This document shows, in pieces, positions 53,601 to 56,263 of a stretch of DNA of 56,263 nucleotides (position 1 is its first letter; every line of letters begins with the position of its first letter). Position numbers and translations under genes: made by a program. This DNA comes from Planctomycetota bacterium (GTDB taxonomy: Bacteria; Planctomycetota; PUPC01; JACPCR01), in assembly GCA_027625095.1 (NCBI GenBank), contig JAQBXN010000043.1, positions 1 through 56,263 of the forward strand, read 5' to 3'. The notes under the pieces are model-generated. The model worked only from the letters and a program-made list of their open reading frames with translations. It did not search any database and was not told the origin of the DNA.

Positions 53601-55733
53601 ACGTGTGTCACCCCTTACAAGTTTAATCGTCAGTGGAACCGTTCCTCTTGGTTCCAAATGCATCTTTAATGAAGCCCGCTTCGTCTGACCGGTCTGCATG
53701 ATCCTGAAATCGATGCTTTGCGGTTCGACGATGAGGGTCTGAGGCATGACTTCCACACGAAGCGCGATGCGCGCCGGCTCGGGTTTCAGTTCGAACTTGT
53801 CGGCGGACAAGCTGTGCTGGAGGAGGAGGTAACCTTCGTATACGCCGGGTTCTTGTTCAGGAAGAACGCTGAGGCTAATCTGGTGGGTAGTAAGCTCGCG
53901 TGATGAGGTGGTCAGGGGGGCGAATTCGATTCCGCCTTTTCCAAAGGCAGTTCCACCCTGAGTTTTTAACAATAGCTCGAGGGTCCTCATCGGATGCCGA
54001 TTAAGATCCTCGGCAGTAATCACTTTCGCCTGGAAATCTTTTCGATTGTTCTCTCCAGGGTAAAGCTGTCCAAAATCCAAATCGCGCTTGCTGAGCCAGA
54101 GCCGTGGCGACTTCGTCTGCTGCACTTTGAATGATAAGCGGAGTTCACGCTCGAAGGGGCCGCCCTCTCCATTCATGCCCGTGGCTCGGAGATGCACCTG
54201 GTAATTGCCGGTCGGAATCTGATCCGGGAGTGTCAATGCGTAGAGCGAGTCTTGAACCTGGTATTTGAACTTCTTATCCGTGCCATCCGGAAAGCGAACC
54301 GTTGCGATCAGGTCCGCCCTGGTAAAGGCTGCATTCCCGGCAGCGAGTCCGGCAAAGAGCGAAACCGGCTCGCCCCACTCGAAAATTGGCGGAAGAGGAA
54401 AATGCCAGAGATTGAGGTCGGTAATGGCCGTGGCCTCGATCTCTGCCTCGGTTGATTTACTCACCGAACTCTTCAGCGACCATTCGCCTGGCTTGGGATT
54501 CCAGAGATCGAAATAGCGCCAGGCTCCTTCGCCTTTGGCGGTGAGGATTTCTTCGGCAGTCGCTTCCGGCGGCGAAATGGTCTGCTGTGCGGTGAAGTTC
54601 TTCTGGTCGTCTTCCGGCACTTTCATTCTGACCGTAAGGGCGACGTTCTTAAGGCTCGCGTCAAAGGGGTAGGTCGATTTGAACTCCTGGTCCGATTCGA
54701 ATCGGACAGTGTTCCGCCGAATGAGCGTGCGGTTCTGCAGCGAGAAACAGATATCACCAAAGATGCGCTGGAGTTCCGCGCTGGTCGGGGCGTCGTGATA
54801 GTTTCCACCGGTCTCCCTGGCGATGCGCTGGAGCGTTTCGTGGTCTGCATTCTTAGAAAGCCCGATGGCATGAAGCGGCCACTTCTTTTCAGCGAAGAGG
54901 CGGTGTGCGTTTTCGTAGACTCCCGGCTGGTCCTTGCCATCAGTGAGCAGAATGGCCACCTTTTCAGAATCCGGCAGCTTGTCGAATTCCTGCATGGCCA
55001 GTTCGATTGCCCCGTCAAGATCCGTCTCGCCGCCATTCCGGATCTTGTCCGCGGCCTCAAAGATGAGTTGCTTCGAATTTACGTCGGTGGGCGGCAACAG
55101 CAGTTCGGCCTCATGATTGAAGGCCACGATTCCGATATGGCCGATGCGCCCACCTCCACGAGCCAAGTCTGCAAATGCCTTAGCCGCGGCCACCCGGAGG
55201 CGCAGCTTGTCGTTCCGCCTCATACTGAGGGACTTATCGATCAGCAGAAAGACATCGACCTGTTTTTGCTTCAGGTCCTCCGGCAATTTCGGATAAAGGT
55301 ATGTGGGCAAACCGTCTTTGGAGTGAATTCGAAGAAGCAGTCTGCTGTCTGGCTTTGCAGGATTGCCCGGAACACGGCGAATATGAAGGAAGTGACCTTG
55401 ATCGGAGTGCAGGAGGAAAGTTCCAGCTCTAAAAGGCGCCAAGGCCTCTTCGGAAGGGGAAGCAGGTTCGTTTCCGGAAATCCAGAATGCCTGGATGTTA
55501 TCGCTACTCAGCCCGGAACTCTCATCGCCGATGAGCTGGTAGGTAAGGCCGTATGGGTCTGAGTATGAGCCGGCAGGAAGGTAGCTGAGGGAGAGCCTTT
55601 GCTCAGCGGCGAGAGATGAGGCGACAAACAGGAATACGAGCCAATACTCCAATACTCCACCACTCCAACGCTCCCGCACTCCAACACTCCATTCTCGCGC
55701 TCTCATACCCCCATACTTTATTTTCCTCTGCAT
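47688..55733 (-). CDS. Giant VWA / two-helix / TonB-like stalk / DUF4159 protein
   Basis: 2681 residues from ATG 55733, with AAGGAG upstream spanning the exbD stop. Residues 30-43 are an export signal. A VWA domain (158-332) has an intact metal site (DKSLS at 166-170, Thr 237, Asp 265). About 450-1150 are beta-rich Ig-like repeats. Two membrane helices follow (about 1165-1187 and 1197-1216) with a 10-residue turn. EEKVIEVEQPQRLSVQFVEK after helix 2 resembles the TonB/TolA start and opens a Glu/Lys then Ser/Gly-rich stalk to about 2200. A DUF4159 domain (about 2215-2440) and a beta-rich C-terminal domain end it. With ExbD upstream I infer a proton-driven envelope transducer with both large halves in the periplasm. 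DUF4159 function is unknown. Confidence 0.9.
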   Translation of the reverse strand: MQRKIKYGGMRAREWSVGVRERWSGGVLEYWLVFLFVASSLAAEQRLSLSYLPAGSYSDPYGLTYQLIGDESSGLSSDNIQAFWISGNEPASPSEEALAPFRAGTFLLHSDQGHFLHIRRVPGNPAKPDSRLLLRIHSKDGLPTYLYPKLPEDLKQKQVDVFLLIDKSLSMRRNDKLRLRVAAAKAFADLARGGGRIGHIGIVAFNHEAELLLPPTDVNSKQLIFEAADKIRNGGETDLDGAIELAMQEFDKLPDSEKVAILLTDGKDQPGVYENAHRLFAEKKWPLHAIGLSKNADHETLQRIARETGGNYHDAPTSAELQRIFGDICFSLQNRTLIRRNTVRFESDQEFKSTYPFDASLKNVALTVRMKVPEDDQKNFTAQQTISPPEATAEEILTAKGEGAWRYFDLWNPKPGEWSLKSSVSKSTEAEIEATAITDLNLWHFPLPPIFEWGEPVSLFAGLAAGNAAFTRADLIATVRFPDGTDKKFKYQVQDSLYALTLPDQIPTGNYQVHLRATGMNGEGGPFERELRLSFKVQQTKSPRLWLSKRDLDFGQLYPGENNRKDFQAKVITAEDLNRHPMRTLELLLKTQGGTAFGKGGIEFAPLTTSSRELTTHQISLSVLPEQEPGVYEGYLLLQHSLSADKFELKPEPARIALRVEVMPQTLIVEPQSIDFRIMQTGQTKRASLKMHLEPRGTVPLTIKLVRGDTRVENKVELPAGVVMRTEVLLPIQQPSSLATQETILSLPLTIGRHASPGTRRWNLHIKAGRNESEIPIRFALQWPELNILEEGIDFGRVFCGQSVEHALTFTHNSMHSEIVELAGLDTDAARQAHLSGESNFRIEAVGEEAERATRQIKLTLDPPDEAVPGDYTGKLKLITWFGQTEIVWRAHIDVAKGFYVSNPLVTFADVRPGTERTAEITVRSTIAKEQNISLRALFSRLPEGLSFEASPSRISLGPNRSARFTVALRAEENVPVGSYSESFQLRGPYNSASLQARATVVPKRAEVVERPFELTLIEQAPGPPAPPPPTFGVFPPFIDISRMFPGDTMLIELEIEADFAQRVTLSHPMIDTLQLDPITTITELGDNDAQTQPVLIRIPQTADKGLHFTAITFTNGEQTQTVPVSVMVEAPIIEPEPVAEVAVVAPILSAPQPAKVMLPNWLRNLLWLLLLLVALAIVVAALRWIFSIDVPEMTKFYLASGILHVVLALLGAVYYLEEKVIEVEQPQRLSVQFVEKQESTPETVVEQSDPIPSLDQKPIEVKKEETQTEQQPQKTQETSQARTAAENSAETQAVQEVEVEKNTEESQTKLADAASESSKANSAEQAKLSEPQMQFEVRQAKDTETEKQAVEVEVEREIEKSERERVREETKPQEKEAETVTPEKQEQPEKTEIAEAVRQEKPVNETRTVESVTAESQPTEQKTEQAETKELKTAEVEVARAKSESTKEKSTVESQPKETEPKEVQVEKSQSEPAEVQVARASSNSAPAESDLQSESVNVEVVKATPKSDASRRAEVSPESATPANNASAETQKAKSANAPKQKEITAAEVKVEKTDSASQADVKEVKAGRASPASISKTTASVEVQTPKVETKTSDEPSLTPSTESASSASREVQSPSTDKKITDAAESPATPSEVQITKTADQSAPSLSSEQTVAMAGSKSTASAVSESTPVETPTVSQPTRSAPVSDIKEQASGSIGQASQSPSSDSQKQIAVTETGAQTPAQSTGSVNIEQTSEPSLATSEGGADSEVKASKGNPGIAESATSSEIKSVQKLNVMSGAPTINVGEASQAKNISAPASQGRQTAQTSHGGTIAGTNVAPTQRPSSGTPAGSTLASSKSGAGAEAQASPADAEQPDTAHGIGAIALKKETSGNPDSGLTSGLTIGGSLSGAESGRTKKATQANPSGSGASSAKSTTGIEKAELDDEAQLASGGRASGSGRSHSSNSAEETTVTGGPVAKYVGEIGSVSELDHQSGIATITRLTGTGSQSKTTRNAPRELAGKSRLANSSVLGPTRNDAQPGLYPAISSSGGKRGSSPDIETTAMATPDSPGESQQVTGQIAGEDSVGISIGASGTSSGINQAAPGTGKSKLNRGPEPGERSAEVSLGDDRSSGGVVPGPIGTGDGGRGTSGLGTGSGEIEDIPGGGFTVMVAKASGGGGGLAPTKVSFGGHGTEMDRGKLRGKSPASRQATVQVASSRLPLTSGPIAEYAPRMLNQDAVANLPAFNPVPGRQMTEFITYLASFGEFHGRTKFRERQVGAMSFLKDEVERRLSFILRSKVETIPFSNRSRLMHAPWLFMTGEFSFEYSQTEASNLRDYLEGGGWLWVDDCSEETDNTFDRSFHEQIRLVLPDAEYGELPMDHPVFSSCYPLREGYEGYSIPPGDKFRETRLHAYFIDGRPAIIYSRNDYGCGLEIDPKKGTAGQRSQTDLSPEQMREGALRMSMNLVFYFLGERGVQVERTRIVEEAEEEMQRRKTYEEKWRSLFLNGKLDDIEDFEKDTAKEWIANDWENTDVPELAIIGADGRNKLDVKFEKNHDKSTFERDFGEAEKLDLSGAHAILMDVNNQSTAIVRLALALSTGGQEYIYHESPQVVLKPGMNRNVLFRLGKNFKTAPLWEYNQELQGAGDVRKMTFLIYAIKPGRLIFDNFQISTVKKEDLVKWLQSGLQIQQKITDNVNDRE
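55642..55689 (-). repeat. Six-unit octamer array in the 5' coding end of the giant gene
   Basis: On the coding strand: GAGTGTTG, GAGTGCGG, GAGCGTTG, GAGTGGTG, GAGTATTG, GAGTATTG, exactly 48 bases. It is translated between the start codon and the signal peptide as W-S-V-G-V-R-E-R-W-S-G-G-V-L-E-Y. Six octamers keep the frame (48 = 16 codons); gain or loss of one would break it. The same octamer appears inverted at 17855-17949. Confidence 0.85.
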
Positions 55734-55736
55734 CCG

Positions 55737-56147
55737 TCACTCCTTCTGAAATGTGGCGACGGATACGTTGGTGATGCCGGCCTTGAGACATGAGTTCATT
55801 ACCTTGACGACGTCCAGGTGCAGGGCGTGCTCGTCGCCTCGGATAACAACCACCGGCTTTTCGTGCTTTTCTTTCGCCTCCTTGAGCATGTCTTCGATCA
55901 TGTTGAGCTCGACCTGTCGCTGCTTGACCACGTAAACACCATTCTTGCGTACGTTCACAATAATCTCATTGGATTCAGATTCTTTGACACTGGACTTGCT
56001 CGCCTCGGGCAGCGTGATGGTGATGTCCTTCTCTATCTTGGTGAACGAGGTAGCTACCAGAAAATAAACCAGCAACAAGAACACGCAGTCGATCATGGGT
56101 GTCATCATGATCTCAAATTCTTCATCTTCCTGCGGGATAAAAGCCAT
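55737..56147 (-). CDS. exbD: ExbD/TolR family biopolymer transport protein
   Basis: 136 residues from ATG 56147. A short cytoplasmic start (AFIPQEDEEFEIMMTP) is followed by one membrane helix carrying the proton-path Asp (MIDCVFLLLVYFLVATSF), then a periplasmic domain (ITITLPEASKSS, then NVRKNGVYV and VVIRGDEHALHLDVVKVM). With ExbB/TolQ it forms the motor that uses proton flow to drive TonB or TolA. Here it lies 3 bases before the giant TonB-like gene, whose ribosome binding site overlaps its stop, and after a partial gene that could be a motor partner. Confidence 0.93.
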   Translation of the reverse strand: MAFIPQEDEEFEIMMTPMIDCVFLLLVYFLVATSFTKIEKDITITLPEASKSSVKESESNEIIVNVRKNGVYVVKQRQVELNMIEDMLKEAKEKHEKPVVVIRGDEHALHLDVVKVMNSCLKAGITNVSVATFQKE

Positions 56148-56168
56148 GGTTTAGAGCTTCAGAGGCAC

Positions 56169-56187
56169 GATTCAGGATTCAGGATTC
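56169..56187 (-). repeat. Heptamer array (CTGAATC) upstream of exbD
   Basis: GATTCAG twice plus GATTC on the plus strand, lying between the partial gene stop (56200) and exbD (56147). Same unit as at the FGE-like gene start near 28250. Confidence 0.7.
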
Positions 56188-56199
56188 TTTCAACTTCTA

Positions 56200-56263
56200 T
56201 CATGCTACTTCCTGTTCCTTCTTGACCTCGGCCATTCCTTTCGCGGCGGAATCGAAGTCTTCA
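56200..56263 (-). CDS. C-terminal end of a protein, possibly a motor subunit (ExbB/TolQ or a second ExbD)
   Basis: The last 20 codons and TGA (56200-56202) of a leftward gene that enters from beyond the window: EDFDSAAKGMAEVKKEQEVA. The charged tail carries no diagnostic motif. Position directly upstream of exbD makes a MotA/TolQ/ExbB proton-channel protein or a second ExbD likely, but this is by context only. The gap to exbD is 52 bases and contains the heptamer array. Confidence 0.5.
   Translation of the reverse strand, partial: EDFDSAAKGMAEVKKEQEVA

Overview
The window is a moderately GC-rich bacterial chromosome segment with the look of a PVC-group relative (Planctomycetota, Lentisphaerota, Verrucomicrobiota) or a candidate phylum such as Hydrogenedentota. 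I infer this from the gene families, not from a marker gene. Typical signs are very large secreted enzymes, a DUF4838 protein, a formylglycine-enzyme-like protein, multi-FHA proteins, an ECF sigma/FecR operon, a DUF4159 protein next to ExbD, and a hopanoid-type (HpnA-like) epimerase. I see no rRNA, tRNA, CRISPR array or transposase gene.

Layout. 1-12.3 kb: a decayed sugar-binding gene end, a giant GH42-type secreted protein with a helical-repeat partner, mannonate dehydratase, a polysaccharide-deacetylase-like protein, a sialate O-acetylesterase-like protein, and a four-helix-bundle/zinc-finger gene riddled with nonamer repeats, with a second broken copy beside it. 12.3-18 kb: a small secreted protein abutting that element, a PhyH dioxygenase and a 1219-residue YetA/PL26-like protein. 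18.3-21.8 kb: two tandem RibBA paralogs, both with an altered DHBP-synthase active loop, and an HpnA-like reductase. 22.1-24.1 kb: a membrane-anchored protein of unknown function coupled to a Sir2 deacylase. 24.2-41 kb: a long leftward run holding a carbohydrate operon (FGE-like, DUF4838, amidohydrolase), an enolase-superfamily enzyme, an NAGPA-like/FHA pair, TrmI, a complete ECF sigma / anti-sigma-FecR / STN operon, a phosphoesterase, a glycosyltransferase and a second amidohydrolase. A frameshifted HD-GYP remnant lies inside this run. 41-44.5 kb: a second enolase-superfamily dehydratase, an epimerase, a ferredoxin with textbook promoter, ribosome binding site and terminator, and a NUDIX hydrolase. 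44.5-56.3 kb: a leftward cluster of (partial gene)-ExbD-giant VWA/DUF4159 protein-TPR protein.

How the genes fit together. Much of the first 43 kb points to breakdown of plant-type acidic polysaccharide: GH42 and YetA/PL26-like enzymes outside the cell, mannonate dehydratase and enolase-superfamily sugar-acid dehydratases inside, plus TIM-barrel amidohydrolases.

The most interesting system is the ExbD-giant-TPR cluster. The 2681-residue protein has an N-terminal VWA domain, two adjacent membrane helices, then a TonB/TolA-like start followed by a stalk of about 1000 residues and a DUF4159 domain. It looks like a proton-motive-force-driven transducer with sensor or adhesion domains on both sides of a helical hairpin.

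A second theme is short tandem repeats (7-, 8- and 9-base units) placed exactly at gene ends: inside the 5' coding end of the giant gene, abutting the start codon of the TPR gene, forming the start of the FGE-like gene, spanning the stop of the HpnA-like gene, and lacing the four-helix-bundle gene.
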